This document shows, in pieces, positions 8,431 to 17,194 of a stretch of DNA of 64,000 bases (position 1 is its first letter; the number at the start of each line of letters is the position of its first letter). The stretch lies in the NCBI RefSeq assembly GCF_029080175.1, contig NZ_JARFJC010000025.1; one strand, written 5' to 3'. Position numbers and translations under genes: made by a program. Under the pieces are notes generated by a model. The model saw only the letters and a program-made list of their open reading frames with translations. It did not search any database and was not told the DNA's origin. The stretch is from Luteipulveratus flavus (lineage in GTDB: Bacteria > Actinomycetota > Actinomycetes > Actinomycetales > Dermatophilaceae).

Positions 8431-9455
8431 TGGCGCTCTGGTTCTCTCTGCTGCTCCTGCTCGGCAACGCCTTCTTCGTCGGGGCGGAGTTCTCGGTCAT
8501 GGCGGCCCGCCGCTCGCAGATGGAGCCGCTGGCCGCCGAGGGCAGCCGGCGCGCCAAGCTCGTCCTGGAGGCGCTGGAGAACGTCGCCTCCCTTCTCGCC
8601 TGCGCCCAGCTCGGCATCACCGTCTGCTCGGTGCTCCTCGGTGCGGTCGCCGAGGACGCCCTGCATCACCTGCTGGTGGGTCCGTTCCACGCGGTGGGCC
8701 TGCCCGAGGAGGCGGCCGAGATCGTCGCACTGCTGCTGGCGCTGCTGATCGTCGTGTACCTGCACGTCGTCGTCGGCGAGATGATCCCGAAGAACCTCGC
8801 CATCGCCGGTCCCGACCGGGCCGCGCTGCTGCTCGCGCCGGTGCTGCTGTGGATCACCAAGGCGCTGCGTCCCCTGATCCGGCTGCTGGAGGCCATCGCC
8901 AAGTGGCTCGTACGCCGGTTCGGCATCGAGCCCAAGGACGAGGTCGCCTCGACCTTCTCGGCGGAGGAGGTGCACATGATCATGGAGGAGAGCCACCGCG
9001 AGGGCCTGCTGGAGAAGGAGCAGCAGGACCGCACCCGGGCTGCCCTGGAGTTCAGCGACCGGGTCGCCGGCGACGTCGCCGTACCCCTGGACGGGCTGGT
9101 CACCCTGCCGATCGGCGCCTCGCCTGCCGACCTGGAGCAGCTGGTCGCCAAGCGCGGCTTCTCCCGCTACCCGGTGACCGACCGGAACGGCGCGATCGCC
9201 GGGTACCTGCACCTGAAGGACGTGCTGTACGCCACCGACGAGCTGTACGAGGACCCCGTACCGCCGAAGCGGATCCGACCGCTGGCGACCGTACGCACCG
9301 CCGACGAGGTCGAGGACGTCCTGCTGACGATGCAGCGGACCGGCTCGCACCTGGCCCGCGCGGTGGACGCCGAGGGCGCCGTCGTCGGCGTCGTCTTCCT
9401 CGAGGACCTGCTGGAGGAGCTCGTCGGCGAGGTGGCCGACCAGACCCAGCGCTGA
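8430..9455 (+). CDS. CNNM/CBS-domain membrane protein (HlyC/CorC family), shorter paralogue
   Basis: This 341-residue protein has the CNNM domain at residues 1-190 (NAFFVGAEFSVMAARRSQ; CAQLGITVCSVLLGAV; VVVGEMIPKNLAIAG) and a CBS pair at about 205-335. It ends in GVVFLEDLLEELVGEVADQ, without the extra CorC-type C-terminal domain of its neighbour. It starts inside the neighbour's stop codon (TGATG). The long/short pairing is a common actinobacterial arrangement. A role in divalent cation homeostasis follows from the family, not from any residue seen here. Confidence 0.9.
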   Translation: MALWFSLLLLLGNAFFVGAEFSVMAARRSQMEPLAAEGSRRAKLVLEALENVASLLACAQLGITVCSVLLGAVAEDALHHLLVGPFHAVGLPEEAAEIVALLLALLIVVYLHVVVGEMIPKNLAIAGPDRAALLLAPVLLWITKALRPLIRLLEAIAKWLVRRFGIEPKDEVASTFSAEEVHMIMEESHREGLLEKEQQDRTRAALEFSDRVAGDVAVPLDGLVTLPIGASPADLEQLVAKRGFSRYPVTDRNGAIAGYLHLKDVLYATDELYEDPVPPKRIRPLATVRTADEVEDVLLTMQRTGSHLARAVDAEGAVVGVVFLEDLLEELVGEVADQTQR

Positions 9456-9495
9456 GCGTCCGGGTGCCCGCGTGGCGAACGCCGGGTTCGCCCGC

Positions 9496-9510
9496 GGTGG
9501 GCGACCCACC
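9496..9510. promoter_or_regulatory. Short perfect dyad directly before ppc
   Basis: GGTGGG-CGA-CCCACC forms a 6-bp stem with a 3-nt loop that ends one base before the ATG at 9511. It could be an operator or affect translation initiation of ppc. The evidence is the symmetry alone. Confidence 0.25.
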
Positions 9511-9522
9511 ATGCTGTGGGGC

Positions 9523-12288
9523 ATGTCGCCACACCTGGTCTTCGACGTCAGCGCCGAGGGGCGTGCCGCCACCGAGCCGCTCCGGGAGGACATCCGCCTC
9601 CTCGGGGGACTGCTCGGTGACGTCATCCGGGAGCAGGAGGGCGAGCGCGTGTTCGAGCTCGTCGAGGAGGCTCGCCGGCGAGCGTTCGCGGTGCGCCGCC
9701 AGGAGGTCGACCGCGAGGGTATCGCCGACCTCTTCCGCGACCTGTCGACCCAGGACTCCCTGCAGGTGATCCGGGCCTTCAGCCTGTTCGCCCTGCTGGC
9801 CAACCTCGCCGAGGACCTGCACCGCGAGCGGCGCCGCGCCCTGCACGTCCGTGCCGGCGACCCGCCGCCCGCAGACTCCCTCGCCGCCGGGTTCGCCGCG
9901 CTCGCCGAGGCGCAGCTGGACCCGGCCGAGGTGGCCGACGTCCTGCAGGACGCGACCGTCGTGCCGGTCATCACGGCCCACCCGACCGAGACGCGCCGCC
10001 GTACGGTGTTCGAGGCCCAGTCGCGGATCGCGGACACGATGCGGATTCGCGAGCGGATGACGCTGAGCGACGCCGAGGAGGAGTCGGCGCTGCGGACGAT
10101 CACGATCCAGGTCATCACCCTCTGGCAGACCGCCCTGATCCGGCTGCAGCGCGTCCGCATCCAGGACGAGATCGAGGTCGGGCTGCGTTTCTTCGAGGCG
10201 TCCCTCTTCGAGGTGATGCCGCAGATCAACGCCCGCGTCCGGCGCGAGCTCGCCGAGCTGTACCCCGGTACGGACCTGCTGCCCCAGCCGCTCCTGCGTG
10301 CGGGTTCGTGGATCGGTGGCGACCGCGACGGCAACCCCAACGTCGACGCCGACGTCGTCGCCACGGCGTCCTCGCGCGCCGCGCAGACCGCGCTGACCCA
10401 CTACCTCGACGAGGTGAGCACGCTCGAGACGAGCCTGTCCCTGTCCGTGCGTCTGACCGCCGTGAGCGAGGACCTGCTCGCCCTGGCCGCGCGCAGCGAG
10501 GACGACGCCCGCGACGACGAGCCGTACCGCCAGGCGCTGCGCTGGATCCACCACCGGTTGGTGTGCACGTACGACGTCTTCTTCGACGAGTGGCTGGGCG
10601 GCGGCAGCATCGGGGAGGCGACCGCGTACGACACCCCCGGCGAGCTGCTCGCCGAGCTGGACGTCATCGACGCCTCGCTGCGCGCGGACGGCGACGACCT
10701 GATCGCCGACGACCGGCTGCTGCGGCTGCGCGAGGCGGTGCGGACGTTCGGCTTCCACCTGTACGGCCTGGACCTGCGGCAGAACTCCGACGTCCACGAG
10801 CAGACCGTCGCCGAGCTGTTCGCCTGGGCCGGGGTGCATGACACGTACGCGGACCTGGACGAGAAGGAGCGCGTCGACCTGCTGGTCGAGGTGCTCCGGT
10901 CGCGGCGGCCGCTCATCGGCGCGGACGCCGAGCTGTCCGAGCAGACGACCCGCGAGCTGGCGATCACCGCGGCCGCAGCGCGGGCGATCCGGACGTTCGG
11001 GCCGGAGGCGGTGCCGAACTACGTGATCAGCATGTGCACCAGCGTGTCCGACCTGCTGGAGTGCGCGGTGCTGCTCAAGGAGGCCGGCCTGCTCGACCCC
11101 GTCACGGGGACCAGCCCGGTCAACATCGTGCCGCTCTTCGAGACGATCGAGGACCTGCAGGTCTCGGCGACGACGGTGCGGGCGGCGCTCGCGGTCCCGG
11201 CGTACCGCGCCCTGGTCGAGCGCAAAGGCAGCCTGCAGGAGATCATGCTCGGCTACAGCGACTCCAACAAGGACGGCGGCTACCTGGCGGCCAACTGGGC
11301 GCTCTACCGCGCCGAGCTGGACCTCGTCGAGGTCGCGCGCGAGCACGGTCTGCGCCTGCGGCTGTTCCACGGGCGCGGTGGCACGGTCGGACGCGGCGGC
11401 GGCCCGAGCTACGAGGCGATCCTCGCGCAGCCGCCCGGTGCGGTCCGCGGCTCGTTGCGGCTCACCGAGCAGGGCGAGATCATCGCCGCGAAGTACGCCG
11501 AGCCGCGGCTGGCCGTCCGCAACCTCGAGGCGATCGTCTCGGCCACGCTGGAGGCGTCCCTCCTGGACACCGAACGCCTGGGTGACGAGACCGGCTCCGC
11601 GTACGCCCACCTGGACGAGCTGGCGGCGCTGGCGCGGGAGTCGTACGCCGACCTGGTCCACCGCACAGCGGGATTCGTGGAGTACTTCAAGACCTCGACG
11701 CCCGTCGGGGAGATCGGCGCGCTCAACATCGGTTCACGCCCGGCGTCCCGCAAGCCGACCGAGCAGATCTCCGACCTGCGTGCGATCCCGTGGGTGATGA
11801 GCTGGTCGCTGTCGCGGGTGATGCTGCCCGGGTGGTACGGCACCGGGTCGGCCCTGGAGCAGTGGGTCGGCGGGGATCAGGAGCGGCTGGCGACGCTGCG
11901 TGGCTACTACGAGCGGTGGCCGTTCTTCCGCACCGTCATGTCCAACCTCGCGCAGGTGATGGCGAAGTCGGATCTCGGTATCGCGGAGCGGTACTCGCGG
12001 CTGGTGCAGGACGAGGAGCTGCGCGGGCGCGTCTTCGGCAAGATCGTGCAGGAGCACGAGCGGACGGTGCGGATGTTCGGGCAGGTGACGGGGCACGAGG
12101 ACGTGCTGTGGGACAACGCCGCGCTGAAGCGGTCCGTCTTCAATCGGTTCCCCTACCTCGAGCCGCTCAACCACCTGCAGGTCGAGCTGCTGCACCGCTA
12201 CCGCGCGGGCGACGAGAGCGAGCAGGTGCGCCGCGGGATCCTGCTGACGATGAACGGCCTCGCGACCGCCCTGCGCAACTCCGGCTGA
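9523..12288 (+). CDS. ppc: Phosphoenolpyruvate carboxylase
   Basis: This 921-residue enzyme forms oxaloacetate from PEP and bicarbonate to refill the citric acid cycle. The diagnostic motifs are present: VITAHPTETRRR with the catalytic His at about residue 153, GGDRDGNPNV, GYSDSNKDGGY, FHGRGGTVGRGGGPSYEA, TEQGEII, and a C-terminus ending in LLTMNGLATALRNSG. The length is normal for the family. I prefer the ATG at 9523 because GTGGGG precedes it; the ATG at 9511 (four residues longer) is also possible. Palindromic repeats begin 29 bases after its stop. Confidence 0.97.
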   Translation: MSPHLVFDVSAEGRAATEPLREDIRLLGGLLGDVIREQEGERVFELVEEARRRAFAVRRQEVDREGIADLFRDLSTQDSLQVIRAFSLFALLANLAEDLHRERRRALHVRAGDPPPADSLAAGFAALAEAQLDPAEVADVLQDATVVPVITAHPTETRRRTVFEAQSRIADTMRIRERMTLSDAEEESALRTITIQVITLWQTALIRLQRVRIQDEIEVGLRFFEASLFEVMPQINARVRRELAELYPGTDLLPQPLLRAGSWIGGDRDGNPNVDADVVATASSRAAQTALTHYLDEVSTLETSLSLSVRLTAVSEDLLALAARSEDDARDDEPYRQALRWIHHRLVCTYDVFFDEWLGGGSIGEATAYDTPGELLAELDVIDASLRADGDDLIADDRLLRLREAVRTFGFHLYGLDLRQNSDVHEQTVAELFAWAGVHDTYADLDEKERVDLLVEVLRSRRPLIGADAELSEQTTRELAITAAAARAIRTFGPEAVPNYVISMCTSVSDLLECAVLLKEAGLLDPVTGTSPVNIVPLFETIEDLQVSATTVRAALAVPAYRALVERKGSLQEIMLGYSDSNKDGGYLAANWALYRAELDLVEVAREHGLRLRLFHGRGGTVGRGGGPSYEAILAQPPGAVRGSLRLTEQGEIIAAKYAEPRLAVRNLEAIVSATLEASLLDTERLGDETGSAYAHLDELAALARESYADLVHRTAGFVEYFKTSTPVGEIGALNIGSRPASRKPTEQISDLRAIPWVMSWSLSRVMLPGWYGTGSALEQWVGGDQERLATLRGYYERWPFFRTVMSNLAQVMAKSDLGIAERYSRLVQDEELRGRVFGKIVQEHERTVRMFGQVTGHEDVLWDNAALKRSVFNRFPYLEPLNHLQVELLHRYRAGDESEQVRRGILLTMNGLATALRNSG

Positions 12289-12317
12289 CCGCCCACCCCT
12301 CGCCCCAGGTCCGCGTG

Positions 12318-12375
12318 CTGGCAAAAGCTGGTGCCCGGCACACGTATGCATGTGCTGGTGGCCAGCTTTTGCCGG
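12318..12375. repeat. REP-like palindromic repeat, copy A
   Basis: Inverted arms 12318-12331 (CTGGCAAAAGCTGG) and 12362-12375 (CCAGCTTTTGCCGG) pair over 14 bp with one G-T wobble. The loop holds a second dyad, GCACACGTATGCATGTGC. It sits 29 bases after the ppc stop, between two convergent genes. The same arm and core pattern recurs at 12381-12440, 29293-29350 and 63891-64000. Confidence 0.8.
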
Positions 12376-12380
12376 GGTGG

Positions 12381-12440
12381 GCGGCAGAAGTTGATAGTGG
12401 GCACAGGAATGGGTGTGCCGGTGGCCAGCTTTTGCCGGGG
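12381..12440. repeat. REP-like palindromic repeat, copy B (degraded left arm)
   Basis: The right half is identical to copy A over 29 bases (12357-12385 equals 12420-12448, offset 63). The left arm (GGCAGAAGTTGATAG) has decayed, and the core reads GGGCACAGGAATGGGTGTGCC. It ends about 15 bases from the stop of the desulfurase gene. Confidence 0.75.
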
Positions 12441-12455
12441 TGGGCGGCGGCCGGG

Positions 12456-13586
12456 TCAGCCGGCGGCGAGCTTTCGGACGGCGCCTACGGCGTCGGCGAT
12501 CTGCCCCGCGACGGCGTCCAGGTCGGCGGCCGGCGTGCGCTCGTCGAACGTGAGCCGTACGGCGGTCTGCGCGAGGGCCGGGTCGTACCCCATGGCCAGC
12601 AGCACCGGGGACGGCTCGTCACTGCCGGCGGCGCAGGCCGAGCCGCTGGAGCACAGTGTCCCGCGCTCCTGCAGCCGGAGCAGGACGGACTCGCCGCTGA
12701 CGCCGTCGAAGACGAACGACGCGTGGCCGGGCAATCGGCGGTCCGGGTGGCCGGTCAGCCGGGCACCGGGGACCCGGTCGAGCACCTCGGCGATCAGTGA
12801 ATCGCGTTGCGCGGCAACGGGTTCGGAGCGGGCGAGATCGACCAGGTCCAGAGCAGTGGCGAACCCGACGGCCGACGCCACGTCGCTGGTCCCCGAACGG
12901 AGCCCGCGCTCCTGTCCGCCGCCGTGCAGCAGCGGCTCGATCGGAGTACGCCGCCGCACGTAGAGCACGCCGACGCCCTTGGGCGCACCGAGCTTGTGGC
13001 CCGAGAGGCTCATGGCCCGCACCCCGAGCGCGCCGACGCTCAGGTCGAGCCACCCGGCCGCCTGGACCGCGTCGGTGTGCAAGGGGACGCCGAGCTCCTG
13101 CGCGACCGCCGCCAGCTCGGCCACCGGCTGGACGGTGCCGACCTCGTTGTTGGCGTACTGGACGCTCACCAGCGTCGTGTCCGGGCGGAGCGCTGCACGC
13201 AACGCCTCGACGTGCACCAGCCCGTCGTGGTCGACCGGAAGGTGGGTCACGTCGTACCCGATGCGCTCCAGGAACGCGGCCGACTCGAGCACGGCCGGGT
13301 GCTCGACCGCGGACACGACCACGTGACGCCCGCGCGGCGCGGCCAGGGCGATGCCCTTGACGGCGGTGTTGTCCGCCTCGGTCCCGCCGGAGGTGAAGAC
13401 GACCTCGCTCGCCCGAGCGCCCAGCCGGGCGGCGACCCGCGCCCGAGCGTCCTCGAGCGCGGTGTGTGCCGAGGCGCCGAGGTCGTGCTGGCTCGATGCG
13501 TTGCCGAAATCCCTTGTCAGGTAGGGGAGTACGGCCTCGACCACCTCACGACGCGGCGGCGACGTGGCGGAGTGGTCCAGGTACAT
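12456..13586 (-). CDS. Cysteine desulfurase (NadS-like), clustered with NAD synthesis
   Basis: This 376-residue PLP enzyme of the NifS/IscS family has HTDAVQAAG at 170-178, the PLP lysine in SLSGHKLG (about K198), and the active-site cysteine loop LCSSGSACAAGSDEP (catalytic candidate C318). It removes sulfur from cysteine for Fe-S assembly. It is the last gene of the nrtR-nadA-nadB-nadC unit, and its ATG overlaps the nadC stop (TGATG). This suggests a dedicated sulfur donor for the 4Fe-4S cluster of NadA, as proposed for nad-linked desulfurases in other bacteria. A general IscS role cannot be excluded. Confidence 0.9.
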   Translation of the reverse strand: MYLDHSATSPPRREVVEAVLPYLTRDFGNASSQHDLGASAHTALEDARARVAARLGARASEVVFTSGGTEADNTAVKGIALAAPRGRHVVVSAVEHPAVLESAAFLERIGYDVTHLPVDHDGLVHVEALRAALRPDTTLVSVQYANNEVGTVQPVAELAAVAQELGVPLHTDAVQAAGWLDLSVGALGVRAMSLSGHKLGAPKGVGVLYVRRRTPIEPLLHGGGQERGLRSGTSDVASAVGFATALDLVDLARSEPVAAQRDSLIAEVLDRVPGARLTGHPDRRLPGHASFVFDGVSGESVLLRLQERGTLCSSGSACAAGSDEPSPVLLAMGYDPALAQTAVRLTFDERTPAADLDAVAGQIADAVGAVRKLAAG

Positions 13587-14425
13587 CACGAGAGCTTGAC
13601 GTCCAGGCCGAGGTCGAGCGAGCGCACCGAGTGGGTGAGCGCGCCGACCGAGATCACGTCGACGCCCGTCCGGGCGATGTCGCCGATCGTCTCCAGCGTG
13701 ATCCCGCCGCTCGCCTCGACCAGCGCACGCCCGGCGACCAGGCGGACGCCTTCGCGCAGCTCCGCGACGGTGAAGTTGTCGAGCATGATCGTGTCGACGC
13801 CCCCTGCGAGCACCGGCTCGATCTGGTCCATGCGGTCGACCTCGACCTCGACGTGCGTGGTGTGGGGGAGCGCGGCGCGCGCCGCCCGGATCGCGGCCGT
13901 GACGTCGGGGAGCAGGGCCAGGTGGTTGTCCTTGGCCATGACCGCGTCGGACAGCGAGAACCGGTGGTTGTGCCCACCACCGCACCGGACGGCGTGCCGT
14001 TCCAGGGCGCGCAGCCCGGGCGTCGTCTTGCGGGTGTCGACGACGCGCGCGCCTGTGCCTGCGACGGCGTCGACGTACGCCGCGGTCTGGGTCGCGACGG
14101 CGCACATCCGCTGCAGGAGGTTCAGCGCGACGCGCTCGGACCGCAGCACCGACCTCGCCGGCCCGCTCACCCGGGCGAGGACGTCGCGGGCACCGAACCG
14201 GTCACCGTCGGCGACCAGCAGCTCGACCTCCACGCGCGCGTCGTACGCCGTGAACGCGACCTGGAGGACGGCGCCACCGGCCATCACGCCCGCCTCACGG
14301 GCCACGAGATCTGCTGTCGCGGTGGCGGACTCGTGGATGAAGGCCTCCGAGGTGAGGTCGCCGGACGGGGCGTCCTCCTCGAGGGCGAGCTCGACGACGC
14401 GCAGGATCTGGCTGTGCTCAAGCAT
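13586..14425 (-). CDS. nadC: Nicotinate-nucleotide pyrophosphorylase (quinolinate phosphoribosyltransferase)
   Basis: This 279-residue enzyme turns quinolinate and PRPP into nicotinate mononucleotide, the third step of de novo NAD synthesis. Family motifs seen include EDAPSGDLTSEAF near the N-terminus, LQRMCAVATQTA, VDTRKTTPGLRALE, CGGGHNHRFSLSDAVMAKDNH, EVEV and the C-terminal barrel strands VEASGGITLE and ISVGALTHS. The ATG lies inside the end of nadB (8-base overlap), and the stop overlaps the desulfurase ATG, so the operon is translationally coupled throughout. Confidence 0.96.
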   Translation of the reverse strand: MLEHSQILRVVELALEEDAPSGDLTSEAFIHESATATADLVAREAGVMAGGAVLQVAFTAYDARVEVELLVADGDRFGARDVLARVSGPARSVLRSERVALNLLQRMCAVATQTAAYVDAVAGTGARVVDTRKTTPGLRALERHAVRCGGGHNHRFSLSDAVMAKDNHLALLPDVTAAIRAARAALPHTTHVEVEVDRMDQIEPVLAGGVDTIMLDNFTVAELREGVRLVAGRALVEASGGITLETIGDIARTGVDVISVGALTHSVRSLDLGLDVKLS

Positions 14426-15932
14426 GGGAGTCCGTCCTGATCGAGGAGTGGCGGGCCGGGTCGACCGGCGTAGGGAAGTCGGTGCGGTAGTGGCCGCCGC
14501 GGGACTCCTCACGGGCCAGGGCGGAGCCGACCACCGCGCGGGCCAGCAGGAGGAGGTTGGCGTCCTCGGCCGACTTCGCGTCGGTGACGTCCGGGGTGCG
14601 CCACGAGCGCAGCGTCGCGGACGCCTCCCGCAGCCCGTCACCGGTACGCGCCAGGCCGGCCGCCCGCCACATCAGCTGCTGCAGGTCGTCCCGGGTGAAC
14701 GCGCCCGCGCCGGCCTCGTCGCCGAGGCGGGCCGTGCGGACGTCCGCCCACGCGCCGTCGAACGCCTCCGCGTCCGGGCTCTCCTCGATGGCTCGCACGC
14801 AGCGGATGCCGTACACCGCGCCCTCCAGCAGGGAGTTGGAGGCGAGCCGGTTGGCGCCGTGCAGCCCGTTGCAGGCGACCTCGCCGACCGCGAACAGACC
14901 GGGCAGGCTGGTGCGGCCCCAGGAGTCGGTCCGTACACCGCCCATGTAGTAGTGGGCCGCCGGCGTCACCGGGATCGGTGCGATGGACCAGTCGAGCCCG
15001 CGGGCGCGGCACGCGGCGTCGATGGTCGGGAAGCGCCGCGCCAGGAACGTCGCGCCGAGGGCGGTCGCGTCGAGACGTACCGGGGTGCCCGGCTGCTTCG
15101 CCATCTGCGCCGCGATGCCCCGGGCGACCACGTCACGCGGTGCGAGCTCGGCGTCCGGGTGGACGTCGGTCATGAACCGGCGGCCGTCGGCGTCGACGAG
15201 AACGGCGCCCTCGCCGCGGACGGCCTCGGAGACCAGGAACGACTCCGGACCGTCCAACGCGGTCGGGTGGAACTGGTAGAGCTCCAGGTCCGAGGCGACC
15301 GCACCGGCGCGCAGCGCGAGCGCGATGCCGTCGCCGGTCGCGACCTCCGGGTTGGTGGTGAACGGGAACAGCTGGCCCGCACCGCCGGTGGCCAGCACCA
15401 CGGCGTCCGCCGTCAGGACCTCGCCGTCGAGCAGCCGTACGCCGGTGGCCGCACCGTCCTGCGTCACGAGCTCGACGACGGTGCGGTTGGTCAGAACTCG
15501 GACGCCGCTCTCGCGCAGCCGGTCGACCAGCGCGTACGCGATGGCCGCGCCGGTCGCGTCACCGCCGGCGTGCAGGATGCGCGCGTGGGAGTGCGCCGCC
15601 TCCAGGCCGTGGGCGAGCTCGCCGTCGGCGCCGCGGTCGAACCGCACGCCCCGGTCGATCAGTCGCTGGACGGCCTCGGGGCCGCCGGAGCAGAGTGCGA
15701 GTGCGGTGTCGGCGTCGCTGAGACCGGCCCCGGCGACGAGGGTGTCGTGCAGGTGCGACTCGACGCTGTCGTCCGGTGTCGCCACGACGGCGATGCCGCC
15801 CTGGGCGTACCGGGTGTTGCTCTCGGCGAGGTCGGCCTTGGTGACGAGGACGACGTCGTGACCGCGCGCGGACGCCTCCAGCGCCGCGGTCGTCCCGGCG
15901 ACGCCGCTACCGATGACCAGGACCCGCATCAT
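14418..15932 (-). CDS. nadB: L-aspartate oxidase
   Basis: This 504-residue flavoprotein oxidises L-aspartate to iminoaspartate for NadA. The N-terminal FAD-binding Rossmann motif reads VIGSGVAGTTAALEA. It also has VLVTKADLAESNTRYAQGGIA, HSHARILHAGGDATG (capping and active-site region), YQFHPTAL, and a C-terminal helical domain from about residue 400. Two adjacent ATGs (15932 and 15929) overlap the nadA stop in an ATGATG run; I use the first. It forms a single unit with nadA and nadC. Confidence 0.96.
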   Translation of the reverse strand: MMRVLVIGSGVAGTTAALEASARGHDVVLVTKADLAESNTRYAQGGIAVVATPDDSVESHLHDTLVAGAGLSDADTALALCSGGPEAVQRLIDRGVRFDRGADGELAHGLEAAHSHARILHAGGDATGAAIAYALVDRLRESGVRVLTNRTVVELVTQDGAATGVRLLDGEVLTADAVVLATGGAGQLFPFTTNPEVATGDGIALALRAGAVASDLELYQFHPTALDGPESFLVSEAVRGEGAVLVDADGRRFMTDVHPDAELAPRDVVARGIAAQMAKQPGTPVRLDATALGATFLARRFPTIDAACRARGLDWSIAPIPVTPAAHYYMGGVRTDSWGRTSLPGLFAVGEVACNGLHGANRLASNSLLEGAVYGIRCVRAIEESPDAEAFDGAWADVRTARLGDEAGAGAFTRDDLQQLMWRAAGLARTGDGLREASATLRSWRTPDVTDAKSAEDANLLLLARAVVGSALAREESRGGHYRTDFPTPVDPARHSSIRTDSHA

Positions 15933-17194
15933 TTCCGCCCCTCGGGCAGCGCGGCCAGCATGCGCTCCAGGGCCACGCGGGCGTCCGCGGCGACGTCCGG
16001 CGCGACCGAGACCTGGTTGCGCACCTCACTCTCGACGAGCCCGTCCAGCGTCCACGCGAGGTACCCCGGGTGGATGCGGTACATCGTCGAGCACGGGCAG
16101 ATGACCGGGTCGAGGCAGAAGATCGTCATGTCGGGGTGCTCCGCCTGGAGGCGGTTCACGAGGTTGACCTCGGTACCGATCGCGAAGACGTCGCCCGGCG
16201 AGCCCGCCTCGATCGCCTTGCGGATGTAGTCGGTCGAGCCGGCCTCGTCGGCGGCGTCGACCACCGGCATCGGGCACTCGGGGTGGACGATGACGCGCAC
16301 GCCGGGGTACTCGGCCCGCGCCTGCTCGATCTGGTCGACGGTGAACCGCTTGTGCACCGAGCAGAACCCGTGCCAGAGGATCACCCGCGCCGCGTCCAGC
16401 TGCTCGGCGGTGTTGCCGCCCAGAGGCTTTCGCGGGTTCCACATCGGCATCTGGTCCAGGCCGACGCCCATCGCCTTGGCGGTGTTGCGGCCCAGGTGCT
16501 GGTCGGGGAAGAACAGCACCCGCTGCCCGCGCTCGAACGCCCACTCCAGCACGGTCGAGGCGTTGGAGGAGGTGCAGACGATGCCGCCGTGCCGGCCGCA
16601 GAACGCCTTCAGCGCCGCCGAGGAGTTCATGTACGTGACGGGTACGACCGGCTGGCGGCCGTCGGCGTCCGGCTCGTCGCCGTAGAGCTCCATCAGCTCC
16701 TCCCACGCCGACTCGACGGAGTCCTCGTCGGCCATGTCGGCCATCGAGCAGCCGGCCGCGAGGTTGGGCAGGATCACCCGCTGCTCGGGCCGGGCCAGGA
16801 TGTCGGCCGTCTCGGCCATGAAGTGCACGCCGCAGAAGACGATGGTCTCGGCGTCCGGCTTGGTGAGCGCGGCGTTGGCGAGCTGGAAGGAGTCGCCCAG
16901 GAAGTCGGCGTACTGCACGACCTCGTCCCGCTGGTAGAAGTGGCCGAGGATGACGAGCCGGTCGCCGAGTGCCTTCTTGGCGTTGCGGATCCGCTCGTGC
17001 AGCTCCTCATCGCTCATCCGCTGGTAGGCCACCGGCAGCTGCCCCGGGCGGGTGACCGGCGCCGGGATGACGTCGTCCTCGGACGCGCCCGGTCCGTACC
17101 CGGGCGACAGGTCGAACTCCCACGGTCCCTTGGCCAGCTCGGTGTCGCAGCTGCTGCTCGGCCGAGTGGTGATCGCGACGTTCACGGACGTCAT
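15929..17194 (-). CDS. nadA: Quinolinate synthase
   Basis: This 421-residue enzyme condenses iminoaspartate with dihydroxyacetone phosphate to quinolinate using an oxygen-sensitive 4Fe-4S cluster. Motifs include LGHFYQRDEVVQYADFLGDS, VFCGVHFMAETA (C121), GCSMADMA, VTYMNSSAALKA, GFCSVHKRF, HPECPMPVVDAAD and CPCSTMYRIHP. Cluster ligands should be C121 plus cysteines of the GFCSV and CPC segments. The first 50 residues are an extra low-complexity extension. The start is well supported: GAAGGAG lies five bases upstream and the ATG overlaps the nrtR stop (ATGA). Confidence 0.96.
   Translation of the reverse strand: MTSVNVAITTRPSSSCDTELAKGPWEFDLSPGYGPGASEDDVIPAPVTRPGQLPVAYQRMSDEELHERIRNAKKALGDRLVILGHFYQRDEVVQYADFLGDSFQLANAALTKPDAETIVFCGVHFMAETADILARPEQRVILPNLAAGCSMADMADEDSVESAWEELMELYGDEPDADGRQPVVPVTYMNSSAALKAFCGRHGGIVCTSSNASTVLEWAFERGQRVLFFPDQHLGRNTAKAMGVGLDQMPMWNPRKPLGGNTAEQLDAARVILWHGFCSVHKRFTVDQIEQARAEYPGVRVIVHPECPMPVVDAADEAGSTDYIRKAIEAGSPGDVFAIGTEVNLVNRLQAEHPDMTIFCLDPVICPCSTMYRIHPGYLAWTLDGLVESEVRNQVSVAPDVAADARVALERMLAALPEGRK

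Noticed and set aside
7293..10364. A 1023-residue minus-strand frame under the CNNM genes and ppc
   Set aside because: Serine/Arg-rich shadow spanning three plus-strand genes with clear family motifs; no motif of its own.
9100..11661. An 853-residue minus-strand frame under ppc
   Set aside because: Low-complexity shadow frame; the plus-strand ppc motifs are complete.
12300..12456. Short peptides encoded in the palindromic repeats as small genes
   Set aside because: Frames through the repeats give repeated RRG/KLA peptides without ribosome sites; the symmetry indicates DNA or RNA structure, not coding.
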